Assembly (NCBI GenBank): GCA_022410635.1
Contig: JAJVDF010000230.1
Coordinates: 1,484,376 to 1,548,375, forward strand
Reading direction: 5' to 3'
Origin: Tretioscincus oriximinensis
Lineage: Eukaryota > Chordata > Lepidosauria > Squamata > Gymnophthalmidae
Length of the DNA stretch: 64,000 nucleotides
Shown: positions 45,001 through 55,814 of the stretch, piece after piece
How the letters are laid out: each line of letters opens with the position of its first letter
How positions within the stretch are numbered: position 1 is the first letter of the stretch
Translations under genes and position numbers: made by a program
Notes under the pieces: generated by a model
The model's input: only the letters and a program-made list of their open reading frames with translations
The model's database searches: none
What the model was told of the DNA's origin: nothing

Positions 45001-45640
45001 TGCTGACATGGATGCCAAAGAAGAGGAGACCACAACCATCTAATATGGAGGTGCGAAGAAGTGAATTTTTTTGGAAAGTCAGAAAAATAATAATAAAATG
45101 CTCAATACAACTATAGTATTATCTAATAGAATGGTTGTACTATTAACAGATCTGAATAACATAAGCCCAATTGATAGAAGAACTACAATTGTGGATCTTG
45201 TAGCATGTGCACAGCTGGTAGTACTGAATGGGTGGAAAGACAAATCAAAATGGAATAAGAGCAAATGGTATGACTATATTATAGACAAAATCATGGTAGA
45301 GATTAGAACAACCAGTATAAATTGTAACAACAATATAGGTAAAATAAGAAAAGTAAAACAAAAATGGGGAGAAGTAAAAAACTATCACATGGCAGAGATG
45401 ACCCAATCAGACAATTAAAATTACAAATATTGTATACTATGTAAATAATATGTGTCAGGTTCAACATATACAATACAGTACAATAATGGTAAAATCCCAA
45501 AAGGGGGGAAACAAGGGGAGGAGAGGGGAGGAGGGAGAGAGGGAAGGGAAGAAACAAATGTGTAAAAGATTGTCCAATGATTGCACTATTACTTTACTGT
45601 ATATTCACACAAATGGATATAATAATTTTTTTTAAAAAAA
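42085..45640 (+). mobile_element. L1-clade LINE, decayed, RT core deleted
   Basis: Plus-strand ORF2 remnant. The endonuclease part shows INVSGANSQNKQTKILSL and AGILAVQETHKR, then an ILMGDFN block; 43160-43230 continues it with ISDHAPLLI. A lysine-rich linker follows, and near 43895 the block LRPNKSPGP opens the RT domain. The sequence then jumps to KYLGIWL near 43958, so the RT core with its catalytic aspartates is missing. The C-terminal region (KVWAKVEKQLKKWKTKFLNR, then ATEEQEGWGISDLKKYHHA) goes on with stops to about 45420. The 3' end has a purine-rich run (45498-45555) and an A-rich tail. A hAT-like element interrupts it at 42700-43169. Confidence 0.88.
42700..43169. mobile_element. Non-autonomous hAT-like transposon inserted in the L1
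   Basis: 470 bp with TIR TAAGGTTGCTATA / TATGGCAGCCCTA and a perfect 8 bp target duplication AGAATACT at 42692-42699 and 43170-43177. Inner landmarks shared with 55239-55814 are GGGACAATCC, GGGGGACTAAAATATAGTCC, an ATTCCCCGATGCTGCATC near-palindrome, GGAGGCGGGGTTTCGC and a GT/GCATGC-rich right end. Eight-base duplications fit hAT. There is no transposase. The L1 reading resumes right after the duplication, so the L1 was there first. Confidence 0.9.
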
Positions 45641-46364
45641 TTACTTGTTATTTTAGAAAATTAACCATCAGCTTTTTGGCTCTCACTGATGCAGTTGATT
45701 CTATCGTGCAACAATGTCATCTGCAGGTCTCATAAATGGCTGTTTTGAGTGGGCAGAGTTTGTTAAATGGTAGCAACCTTTTGTTGATGAATTGTCCAAG
45801 GGCCTTTTTGTCAGAAATTATAGGATGGACTGCTCAAAGTTTACTCTGGATAGGTTGCTGGAAAACATGACTAATGAAAAAATTATTAGGCATAGAGAAA
45901 CAAATTTTACTGAAAATGAACCAAAATGCAACATTGCTCATTCTTTGGGAAGGTCAATAAACATGGAGAAACGAAAGGGTGGGATCTATGCCTGGGTCTT
46001 CCAAAATATTTTTGGCAAAGTCTTTCACCAAATGTTTCTGATTAAACCTGACAGGCATAGGGTAGGAAAGATTCTCCTGGGTTCAGGGAACTGATTAAAG
46101 AAGAAGAAGCAGAGAATCTAAATAAATAGGCCGTTCCCACAACGGGGGAATAAATAAACTGGATTCTTCAAAAATCCATTTTTATGTTTATTGGGATAGT
46201 CCTTTTAAATCTTAACAAAAGTTGTTGCTAAGTTTGCTGATGCCATTAGCCATCCCTCCAGATAGTTAGAAAAAAAGGACTGCAGAAAAGTATTTTCTGA
46301 TTTAGTATAAGTAAATTGGTAACAATACAAATAGTGTAAAAAGGCCTGGGTTTGTATGTATAAC
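45641..46364 (+). other. Unassigned, possible fossil LINE reverse transcriptase
   Basis: An open stretch at 45792-46094 contains FGKVFHQMFLIKPDRH, and 46228-46250 encodes VAKFADAIS. Both loosely resemble CR1-type RT blocks (AFD.VPH..L..KL.RHG and FADD). Too decayed to be sure. No host gene recognised. Confidence 0.35.
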
Positions 46365-46718
46365 AACTGAGGCCATCAACAAAGGACTTAACAAAGCTAA
46401 TGGTTTCCTGGCCAATTATATATTTTTATGACACCTGTTAAGTATTTGATTGAATCACTACCAGACATTGCCTCTTGTTGCCCCAGGAACTTTTTCACAT
46501 GAGACGATTAGCTTCTGCTATTTATCTGATTTTCTAAACCTGGAGTTCATACCCCATCACACTTGCATATACTTTGTCATCTCCTATACACAGTTTTCAA
46601 TAAATATCTGACCCTGACATTAGTCCCTCAGTATCTGAAGAAGGAGACGTGTCTATGAAAGCTTATGCCACCCANGTTTCTCAAGTTAGTCTCTAAGTGC
46701 TACTAACCCCTTTGCTGA
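46365..46718 (+). mobile_element. Penelope-like element 3' part, plus strand
   Basis: Starts with the last codons of the GIY-YIG protein (AINKGLNKANGFLANYIF), then the 3' tail with ATTTGATTGAATCACTACC, CATGAGACGATTAGC, CCTGACATTAGTCC, CTGAAGAAG and GCTTATGCCACCC, and ends at CCCCTTTGCTGA. Same family as the minus-strand copies at 626-1175 and 48375-49201. The final ~35 bases of the tail are missing. Confidence 0.85.
46635..46660 (+). other. Hammerhead-like stem in PLE tail (copy 5)
   Basis: CTGAAGA, A, stem GGAGAC/GTCTAT with loop GT, then GAAA. The stem keeps four or five pairs. Same layout as copy 1. Confidence 0.35.
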
Positions 46719-48358
46719 ACAGAGGGTATGCTGATAATGACAAAAGTGAGGGGTATCAAAGTGACAGGGATGATTCATTATAAAATGTCAGCCTAATAAA
46801 GATGACAAAGGCAAAGGGAAAGTGTTATGTAGGTTTCTTTGTCTGAGTTTCTGTTTCCTTAAAGTCCCAGTGTTGTTGTTTTGTTGTTATTTTTTGTGAA
46901 CTCACATCACACAATGGCCTTGGAGGAAATGAGATACATAGCTAGGGAAGGCTCAAGACCTACATCCTTCCCTGCTGGAGAGTTTCATTATTCATGGGTC
47001 TTTTCTCAGCCCCCTCTGTCCCTTTGTCCTAAAATGACCTCTTTCACCAGCAAGTTGAATAAACGAAATTGCCTTTGGACCTGAGCTTTGCAGCTCCCAC
47101 ACCATAGCTAATGGCTTCTGATCATGGAGAGCATGTGGGTGAGGGCTGGGGAAAATTAAATCCTTTCCATAATGCCTTTTGCTTTTGCAGCCACCTACAC
47201 TTCAATCCAAAAAGAAAGAAAAAAAGCTTTGGACAGATATCATAAAGCTAATAGGTTGCCCTAGGCTGGATGGGACACAGAACATTCTATANTTAGCCAG
47301 ATGACAAATGAAAAATCACAGGAGGAGGAGATGAGGGAAAGCATTGCAGAATCACAGTAAAAGTGAAGAAATCCTGTTTAGAAGATGGGGACTAGGGAAC
47401 GTGTGTGTGTTTCTGAATTAGCCCATATACAGTTTGTAAATAATTCTATGATGTCCTTACCAGCTCATTGGACTGCTACAGAATTCCTCTTTCCCTACAG
47501 CTTTTTAAAAAGTCAACGGTATACCTATTTGAGTCCAATTTTGGCCATCTTGTGTCCTTTGGCACTTTTGCTAGTTCACACTCTTCCTTTTAAGAGTGCT
47601 CCTTAAAAACCCCTTTATCCCTTGGTTATGTTATGATTTTGCTGTATCCTGATATTATTTTTCATTGGAAAGGATACTGAGTTGTTTCACTTTGAACTAG
47701 AATGCCACAAGCCCTCCCCAGTTGGCTGACTATCCAAGTTTCCTCCTTTCCTTCCTCAGTTGTTGTAATGCTGCATCTGCTTGCTTTACTCCTTGTCAGC
47801 AATGTTGCCACCTGCTATGTTAGCTGTGAAGTTCCTAAGTTGGATACTAGACAGGGAGCAGACAAGCTTAAATGTGTGCAATAAATACTTAATTAGGGTG
47901 AGGCTACAAGAAGCCACCCCTTGCATTTAATTACAAGTGTCTGTTCACAGGCCTAAATTCACCCATCTGACCCCTTCCTGTTCTGAAAAAGCCTTGAATG
48001 TTAACCATATACTAGGCACGCGTAATAGCATTCTGAAAAAGAAAGTGGCAATTTGCATAAGAGCGGCACATCTCTGGGCTCACATGGGAAGGGGAAGGCA
48101 GTCTCCCATTCACTAGAAATGATCTGAAAGAAAATACAAAGTCATGGTCTAAGGTTTATGTAGGAGAGGGGTAAGAGCAGTATGCAGGACCTGCAAGAGA
48201 GGCAGGTGTGTGTGTGAGAGAAAGAGAGAGTGAAAGAGAGAGAATTGGCATCATTTCCATCAATTGACCAGCTTGTGTAATAAATGCACTGTTCTTTGGA
48301 GCTGAAAAGAAAAGAGTATATGTGTGACAAAATATGGTATCTTTGGGTTTTTTTAAGG
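46719..48358. other. No gene recognised; TG/AG microsatellite at 48203-48242
   Basis: Non-coding DNA. Short frames near 46881-47884 show no domain. A compound (TG)n(AG)n repeat lies near the right end. Confidence 0.5.
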
Positions 48359-48471
48359 GACTATTATATATACTCAATTTCAGATAAATAGCTGTGTTAG
48401 TCTAGTAGAAAGTCCAGCAAAGGAGCTAGCAGCACTTTGAGACTAAGTTGAGAAAAATGGGTGGCATAAGC

Positions 48472-48497
48472 TTTCGTAGACAGGTCTACTTCTTCAG
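48472..48497 (-). other. Hammerhead-like stem in PLE tail (copy 6)
   Basis: On the minus strand: CTGAAGA, A, perfect stem GTAGAC/GTCTAC with loop CT, then GAAA. The stem matches copy 1 while the loop differs. Confidence 0.45.
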
Positions 48498-48689
48498 ATG
48501 CTGAGGGACTAATGTCAGGGTCAGGTATTTATAGGGAAATGTGTATGGGAGAAGACAAAGCATAAGCAACTGTAGTATGGTGATGAATAGCAGGTTAGAA
48601 AAACAGGTGAATAGCAGAAACTAATCCTCTTATGTGAAAAAGTCCCTGGGGCAAGAAGAGGCAATGTCTGGTAGAGAAACAATCAAATA

Positions 48690-49140
48690 CTTAACAGGTT
48701 TNATAAAAATGTATAGTTGGCCAGGAAACCATTATCTCTGTTAAGTCCTTTGTTGATGGCCTGAAACTTATGAATGTATTCAAATTCTGCTGCTTCTCTT
48801 TCAAATCTTCCTTTGTAGTTTCTTTGCTCAAGGACTGCAGTCCTGAGGTCTGAGAGAGAATGTCCTGGAAGGTTGAAGTGTTCAGCAACTGGTTTCTGTG
48901 TGTTTCCATTTCGAATATCTGATTTGTGTCCATTTATTCTNTGGCGAAGGGATTGTCCTGTTTGCCCAATGTAGAGTGTAGAGGGGCATTGTTNGCAGAA
49001 AATGGAATACACCACATTAGAAGATGAGCATGTAAAAGTCCCTCTAATGTTGTGGGTGGTGTTATCAGGTCCCGTGATGACATTGCCAGGGTGGATGTGT
49101 GGGCAGAGTTGACATCTGGGTTTGTGGCAGGGTCTAGTTC
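48690..49140 (-). pseudogene. PLE GIY-YIG endonuclease domain (partial)
   Basis: An open frame of about 150 codons on the minus strand. It shows CHKPRCQLCPHI (a zinc-binding-like Cys/His cluster typical of PLEs), then NVVYSIFC, C-x-STLYIGQTGQSLR with R and N..K positions of the GIY-YIG core, DIRNGNTQKPVAEHFNLPGH and LEQRNYKGRFEREAAEFEYI. In PLEs this domain follows the RT and nicks the target DNA. The frame is intact apart from N-containing codons, but there is no start context or RT, so it is a fragment, not a working gene. Confidence 0.88.
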
Positions 49141-49217
49141 CCAAGCTTATGCCACCCACTTTTCTCAAGTTAGTCTCAAAGTGCTGCTAGCTCCTTTGCT
49201 GGACTATTATATGTACT

Positions 49218-50614
49218 GGTGATGGTGGTAATAACCTCCCACCCCCACCCCCGAGGTTTGACAATTTATTTGCCTTCACTGTAAAATTTTCAGATGTACG
49301 AATTTAAAGTCTTTAGGATTCTGAATAAAATACTAATGGCTACCTGGGCTTTCTGCAAAGAATCATACGTAGGGTATGTTCGNTTCACCAGCATTTTGCT
49401 TTGTAGCAGAAGCAGCTGATCTCTGGGATTGTGTTTATTTAACACAAACAGGAGGNTCTATTTCGCACACCCACATAGAATTCACTCCCATGAAACACTG
49501 TGGGCTATACTAAAGCTCCTCTAGAGTTCAATGTGTGGATGAGAGAGGAATAGTTTCCTCTTCCCTCTTATGATCTATTAAGGCCTATTTTGTGGCTATT
49601 CTGGGAAAACAGCACTCTGGAATTGTTGTGATTTCTCCCCCATTTCAGTTACATAAATGCTAAGTACTGCATTACAGGCACACTGCCAGTATGTATGNGG
49701 CACAGTAAGGCTAAGACAAATTCCCCCACTGAAAGACCCTGAGAATTGCAGGGATTTGGGAAAAGTTGTTTATGTAGGGTGGGAAATGTTGCTGTTTTTC
49801 TTTTAGAAAAAAGTGTCAGACGGCCCTTTCTGACCTTAGGCTAATGGAGGGTGGATTTCTTATGGGAAAGTAAAGACCTATTCCATTTTTAACCCTTACT
49901 AATTGAGGCCAGAATGAAATGTGACTCAAGGGTGCATAGTTTTGATACTTCAGCTCTATGTTGGTGTGAGGACAGAGGAAGTTCAGGAGAAGAGGGAGGA
50001 ACACAAGCTTTGTGTTTTAATGTTTCTAGCTTAATATAATGGGAAAGTCTTCTTCTTTTCTTTCTCTCTTTGCTCTCCCTCCCCTCGCAGCTGAGAAATT
50101 CGGAGGCAGGAAATAGTGTCATTACAGTCATTTAATTAGCAAACGTATTATGGAATCATCACCCTTGGTCCAAATTTAGGAACATTGGCAGAAAGTAATT
50201 TCACGTGACTCAAACTGTANTGGATGCTTGAACAAGGAGCGTTCTAACTGGATTATATTTCCACACCNACCAGTGCACTCAGCAGATGTCTATTCTGAGC
50301 TGGTGCTTTCTCAGACATATTATCAATATCCCAGAGTAAATCAGAAAGAGGAAGTGTTGCAATGAGAAAATCCAGCAAGCAAAGCTGTGACTGAGCAAGA
50401 GACAAAGATGGCAGTGCAGTGGCCATCTAGTGTATAGGCTGTTCAGAACACACGTGGTACTTTTTGTTTACAAACAAAATGAGTACTATCCTATATGGAG
50501 ATAAATGTTGACAACTGGTGTCAGTAGACAACCAGCCCTAGAAATTTTCCGCCTTTGATTATAGTTCCATTGGTGATGGCAGAAATATAGGCAAGAAAAA
50601 GTAGTGCTGATAAA
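49218..50614. other. No gene recognised
   Basis: Non-coding DNA with several N bases. Confidence 0.5.
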
Positions 50615-50812
50615 AACATTTATTTATAACGCCCATTTCACCACATAGCTTTTGTTGCTCTCTGCACAACAGACATTCTGTGAAGTAAGCGGGGCCGAGG
50701 GAATACCAAAGAACTGTGACTGGCCTAAGGTCACATCTGGCTTCATGGAAGAGTGTGGAATTGGACCCGGAGACTATACAACACTCTAACCATTATGACA
50801 AACCGGCTCTGC
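50615..50812 (-). mobile_element. tRNA-derived SINE, minus strand
   Basis: On the minus strand: an AGAGCCGGTTTGTCATAATG head with a box B-like GGTCCAATTCC, then GTGACCTTAGGCCAGTCACA, CTTTGGTATTCCCTCGGCC and CTTACTTCACAGAATGTC, the standard squamate SINE body. The 3' end is decayed. Confidence 0.75.
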
Positions 50813-53722
50813 AAGGTTTCAGTTCTTTACTTAGTGTTCTCTGCTGGGCAGGCAGAAAACGCGAGAAGCTTCAGGAATAAATTGCACAGTTGCTAGGTTC
50901 AAATTCATCACCTGCAATTTCTTATTAGAGCCTAAAAAGATTTTCCCNCTTGCCTCCTAAACGCTACTAAAGGTCATTTTAATTGCTTCCGGGACATTGT
51001 ATCCATCTCATCTGCCTTTACTCATCCTTTTCAGTCTTTCCCAGCATTAATCTTTCTCATTGAATCTTGTCTTTTCATTATGTGGCCAATGTATTTTTGC
51101 TTCAACTTTAGTAATGAACAGTAATGAATGATTTTCTTTAGAGTTAATGGGTTGCAGAATGGTGTTGTCTAATGAATCAGCTTAACCGGAAAGCGGTCTT
51201 AAAATAGCAGTGTGAAGAACAGCTCCGTGTTACAAAATGACAATTAAGCGATTTTTTTTCCTTTTGTAATTTTTTTCTTCTTCCTTACCTTTACTAATGA
51301 GACAGATAAATTGGAACGCTTCCAAGTAGCATCACCAATGTGTGTGGGGAGTGATTTATAGTATGTTTGGATCTTTTATTTCACCCACTGCAGCATTTCC
51401 TTTAGCTGTTTTGGGTTTAGTCGACCATTTACTTTCTTGACAGTTCAGGCTCTGGTGATGCATCTTCAGCCTTATGCAACTGAGGATGTTGATGGTTTTT
51501 CTTTGAAAGAGTTCTGTGTGTATCAGTAATAAATCACTTCAAAGTATAGTGAAACCTTGGGGCAAGAAAGCCTTATGCTAATCTTGTTAAATGCCGTGTT
51601 GACATTACATTGCAATAGATCTGTATAGACGAGTCCCTGAGCCAACTTCCTGTGAGCTGAGAAAGTATTGTCTGAGAAAGTATTCTCCTGCCCAGGGCTA
51701 GCTGTAGTGCAGGCTGGGAGTTGTAGTCTGCAGGACAGGGGTCCGCATTTCCCAGCAGGCCCCACTGCTAGCACAACAACAGGTCCCATTTGACTTTCTT
51801 CACATTTGGACTACTGATGCTGCTACATGTTATTTCATGAAGCTATTGAGCATCCAATCCTTTAAATGAGCACTTGTCATCGGGCAGAAAATGGCAGGTA
51901 GCAATATAATTGATGCCCATAAAGCCGAAAACAGTGACNCTGCTGGAAGATGAAAAACTGGAAGCTGATTGTTTGTTATTGTTGACCACTGGCACCTGCT
52001 CTGCAAAGCAGATTAGGATACAAATTGTCAGGAACATAGTGCATCTATATTGGAAATCACTGGTATTTGGAGGTCTTGTAGCTTTATTAGCCCTTTATCC
52101 TATTGATCAGCCATAGTCTGTCGAAGTTGTTGAACAGCGTGTAAGTATTTGGACTCACCTTCAATAATTTTCTGTTGCATTTAGAATTCAGCTGGATTAG
52201 ATCCAGGATGGAATATCTTTTGATTGAAATATGGTGGAGTGATAAACAGGAAGTTCTCACTGAACTCTTTGGTCACCTTTTCCGCTTCTGGGAAATCTAG
52301 TAAACAAACACTTGCTGTTCAAACTGAAATTTTAAGATATGTGAATGATGATTTTTTAAAAAAATATTAGTGTGTTCTCCTTCTGCTTCTTTTTTAATTT
52401 TCTTGAGTGTACATATAGGTTATTAGCTTTGGTTTTTAGACTCTTTCCTGTCAAGCGGATGAGGTGGGTAAAAAGCTCTTGTGGCTATATCTCACAGGCA
52501 GAGAGTTACATACTTATGGGACAACATAATTCTCTGCTTGGGGGACCAAAGTGATATCGCTAGGCTCCCTCTCCCCCAGCTTTGATCAGAAAATTTGGGA
52601 ATCCCATTCTCTGATCTTGCATTGGCTGCAAAGTGCAGGGAGGAGATATGTAAACAGACAGGAACAGAAGTTGGAATAAACGATTAAAAGCTCAGCCAGC
52701 TCCATTTGCCTTTACACTCATCCTTTTTGCTGCCGGAATGATCACCTACAAACGCAGTCTAAAGTGGATTGATTGTTGTAAAATGAAACAAATTGGTTCA
52801 CTAAACATGGGTTCCTTGGGGCCAGAAAACCTAGTTAGGGAGGGAAAAAAATAAATGGAACTGAATCCAAATTCAGTCTCCTTTTCTTTTAAACTAGACT
52901 AGTACTTGCAGTTGGGGTGGTCCCTGAGTTGTTTCTTTATTGCCTAGCAGGGTGAAACCCTTTTATGCCTACCCCAGATATTTTTCATTTCCTTTCTGTT
53001 TGTTAGCAAAGCATTTTCCAAGACCATAGAATTGGATGCTAAGCTTCCAGTCAACGAAAATAACATAAAAATAACATGTCGATTTCGTTGGCGCTTTGGT
53101 AGGACTGAAGTTCAAACCCTAAACCCCTGGTNACACCTTTACTTTTAAACCTTTTTCAGTACAGAAGAAGTAGACTAAACCAGAAAAAATGGATTAAGCT
53201 ATTTTATTTGATTAATTAATTAATTTAAAAAACTANTTTATTTCTTTCCTTTTTAAAACAATTGTGCTCTGTTTTATTTCTTAAAAAATAATTATATACA
53301 TTATCAGTTATACACATTTTAATTTAATCTATCAAATGCCCACATTGTCTTGCTACATAGGTCTTCCCATAGACAGTTGNGCATCCTGCAAAACTACTTT
53401 ATAGGTTTTGTTCCCACATTTAATATCAGATGGTATAAATTGGGGGATTCAAAGAAGTATACTGTAGTTCCCAATTTGAAAATAACAAATAGCAAGGAAA
53501 GGTTACAAATGCTCATTCACAAATAAATAAAATTTGTGCTTTATAATTATAGAGACCAATGTAGTTAATCTAGAATACTGTAATTAACACTGGTCTAAAG
53601 AAATCTACTTTCAATAGCCAATATGCAGTCTGGAGGACTGAATTAATAAGACTGTCCTGATCTAGTCCTTTAGCTGTGTGTGAAGTTAGTAGTACATTTT
53701 ATTCCCTTGAATATATATCCAG
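50813..53722. other. No gene recognised
   Basis: AT-rich non-coding DNA, part of the inferred intron. A GGGAGTTGTAGTCTGCAGG string at about 51717 is the only notable motif (ACTACAACTCCC-type). Confidence 0.5.
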
Positions 53723-53792
53723 GTAAGCTTTCACCAGCAGTTACAGATCACTTTGAGAAGCTGCAGGGAGCCAAGTTGTCTAAGTCCAAACA
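53723..53792 (+). CDS. Candidate second coding exon of the host gene
   Basis: 70 bp between an acceptor (ATATATATCCAG, with a moderate pyrimidine stretch upstream) and the donor CA|GTAAGT. Completing the single G left by exon 1, it reads 23 full codons without a stop: GKLSPAVTDHFEKLQGAKL and then SKSK, leaving CA in phase 2. The fit in phase, the strong donor and the sensible amphipathic, lysine-rich sequence argue for a real exon. I do not recognise the protein family. No next exon fitting phase 2 was found up to 64000, so the gene probably continues outside the window. Confidence 0.55.
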
Positions 53793-54167
53793 GTAAGTGA
53801 AAATCTCTCTTGGCATGTGTGGGAGCAGCTAAAGGAACATTTAGCTGCCAGACTTTTTTCTCTTGTTTCTAGAAGGCGAGCTGCAGTTCATCATCTGTCT
53901 CTCTGGACACCTTCACTGTGTATGAACCAGAGCACAGGCTCAGTGGTAGGCAGAGGGTTGGCTGGCACATGATTGAGACACAGGGGGAGGAAAGGGTGAA
54001 AGATGTTTTAATATTTTTTCTGTGGTTGAAATCCTTAGCCCCTGAAATACGGATTGGAAATCTGCATCTCCTGCTTAGTCAGGACCACTGCAGAACTGAT
54101 GATCTGAGCTTTCTCTCCTGGAAATCTGTAAAATGAAAGAANGTTGGGGTAAAAAATTAACCATATC
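53793..54167. other. No gene recognised
   Basis: Start of the following inferred intron. An open stretch at 53918-54136 has no domain. Confidence 0.5.
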
Positions 54168-54175
54168 ACCATTAT

Positions 54176-54393
54176 CAGGCTGACCAGATGACCCCTTTTG
54201 GGGTGGGTGGGTTTGAAAACCCGGTCTTGGGGTGCCTCCCAGTTTTTTCTGAGAAAAATCTTTTTTAAAAAAGACTTTTTTCCAAAAATGTTTTGCTTTT
54301 TAATTTTTTTTCCTCAGAAAAAAACAGGAGGCATCCCAAAAATGGGTTTTCAACCACCACCATCCATGCCAAAATGGGTCTTCTGGTCAGCCT
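54176..54393. mobile_element. Palindromic hAT-like MITE, copy 5
   Basis: Ends CAGGCTGACCAGATGACCCC and TCTTCTGGTCAGCCT with long inverted arms. ACCATTAT at 54168-54175 and 54394-54401 is an 8 bp target duplication. It lies about 380 bp downstream of candidate exon 2. Confidence 0.85.
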
Positions 54394-54401
54394 ACCATTA
54401 T

Positions 54402-55230
54402 TATCTATAATTTGACTTCATTTCAAACAATGGATTGCCCTGCCATACTTTATTCAGAATGAATATTCCACTATTATTGTCTGGCATTTTGCCATTCAGC
54501 AGCTTGCTTGAAGTGCCTATTGGAAGTTCTGCCATATTCCCAAGTGACAAATAATTTAGGTGTAAAGTTAATCTTCAGTTGTATATGCATGTTCTCATCC
54601 TATGGCATTAGAAATCCAGATAATAATACTTTAGCTGTAGAAGAGGTGGTGCAATAACTACATTTACCATATACAGTGTACACTATAAGCTCCCCCCCTT
54701 TTCTATGATCTCAGCCTCACACCTAGAACCTGAAAATTTTCTAGACTCCTATTGTGAACTAGTATTATTCATGAATTCTAACCTGGAAGGATGGTTTCCG
54801 TTAAACAACATTTGCACAAATATACTGTCATGTTTCCGAGCATCACTTCTGGGTGCTTTATACACTGATGACTCCCATGATATTTCTGTGTTCTCAGAAT
54901 GTCTTCAGTTTCAGAAATGTGCCCCAAATGATACCAAAAATGTATAATGCNTGCAAAATCTTCAAAGAAAGTAGTATTAAATGTAGTGAGCATTAATGTG
55001 ATCATTTTCACGTTTAAAAACACTAATATGCTTAAGTTGTTGGAAGGAAGAATGTTGCCATTTGTATCTGGCATATTGTTTGAAAACATGCTATTTTCAT
55101 GGCTGTATAATGCTTTTATAATACTGAAATCTCAGTATTGTGATCATAAATCAAATATCTGTGCATTCATGTCGCACTGTTGCTACAGCAAAATGGTAAA
55201 AAGGTGTTCCATCCAGGATCACTGATATAA
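54402..55230. other. No gene recognised
   Basis: AT-rich non-coding DNA. Frames near 54705-55225 overlap on both strands and show no domain. Confidence 0.5.
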
Positions 55231-55238
55231 GGCATAAT

Positions 55239-55814
55239 TAGGGTTGNCATACGTCCCGGTAAACCGGGACAATCCCGGTTTGGGGGACTAAAATATAGTC
55301 CCCTCCGGGTTTTAAGGCAAAATCCCGGCTTTTTACATTCCCCGATGCTGCATCGGGGAATGTAAAAAGGCGGGATTTTAAAGGAAAAGCAGCGCGTGCA
55401 ACGCTTTACGGGGTCCTGGGAGGACCCTCGGAGCACGCCGTAGCTGCTCCTTGGCTGGAGGCGGGGTTTCGCCCTGCTCTCGCCGCCAACTCGCCTCTAG
55501 CAGAGGAGAAACGCCTGGGTTCGTGACAGGAGGGCAGCTCTGTTCTCCTCTCAGAAACCCAAGCGTTTTTGCTCCGCTGCTGCAGGAGAGTTGGCGGCCC
55601 GCTTGCTAGAGCAGGGTGAAGTCGCGCCTCCAGCAAAGGAGTAGGTACGCGNGCGCGCGTGTGTGTGCGTGCGCACACATGGACGCTTGTGGTGAGACAG
55701 GCAGAAGAGGTTTTGCCTGTCTCGCTACAAGCGTCCGTATGTGCGCATGCGCACGTGCATGCACGCGCACCCCACCCCGTCCCGCTTTTGGGTTGCCAGA
55801 ATATGGCAACCCTA
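55239..55814. mobile_element. Non-autonomous hAT-like transposon, second copy
   Basis: 576 bp with TIR TAGGGTTG(N)CATA / TATGGCAACCCTA and a perfect 8 bp target duplication GGCATAAT at 55231-55238 and 55815-55822. GC- and CpG-rich, in strong contrast to its surroundings. Inside are the palindrome GATTCCCCGATGC-type ATTCCCCGATGCTGCATCGG and a second long inverted arm pair in the right half (GGACGCTTGTGGTGAGACAG against CTGTCTCGCTACAAGCGTCC). No transposase. It is about 100 bp longer than the copy at 42700-43169. Confidence 0.9.

Larger units (their letters stand above)
48375..49201 (-). mobile_element. Penelope-like element with GIY-YIG region and inverted 5' tail piece
   Basis: An 827 bp insertion bounded by a 16 bp target duplication with one mismatch (GACTATTATATATACT at 48359-48374, GACTATTATATGTACT at 49202-49217). 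Read on the minus strand it starts with an inverted piece of the family tail (49143-49201), then the GIY-YIG coding region (about 49140-48690), then the normal 3' tail down to 48375. The two tail pieces form terminal inverted repeats of about 60 bp. The reverse transcriptase is absent. Confidence 0.92.
8647..53722 (+). other. Inferred large first intron
   Basis: If the exons at 8547-8646 and 53723-53792 belong together, this 45 kb is intron. It starts with GTAAGG and ends with a moderate pyrimidine stretch and ATATCCAG. I found no further exon in between that keeps the frame, but short exons could be missed. It holds nearly all the transposons described here, as is usual for long vertebrate first introns. 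Confidence 0.45.

Noticed and set aside
45792..46094. 100-codon frame as a small host gene
   Set aside because: No start or splice support; faint similarity to LINE RT blocks makes a fossil more likely.
48683..49168. 161-codon frame as a possible host GIY-YIG nuclease gene
   Set aside because: It lies within a Penelope-like insertion with target duplications, and related tails are scattered through the window.
51700..51745. ACTACAACTCCC-type motif (also near 6660) as a ZNF143 or promoter site
   Set aside because: Isolated strings in AT-rich DNA without CpG enrichment; such strings are also common in dispersed repeats.
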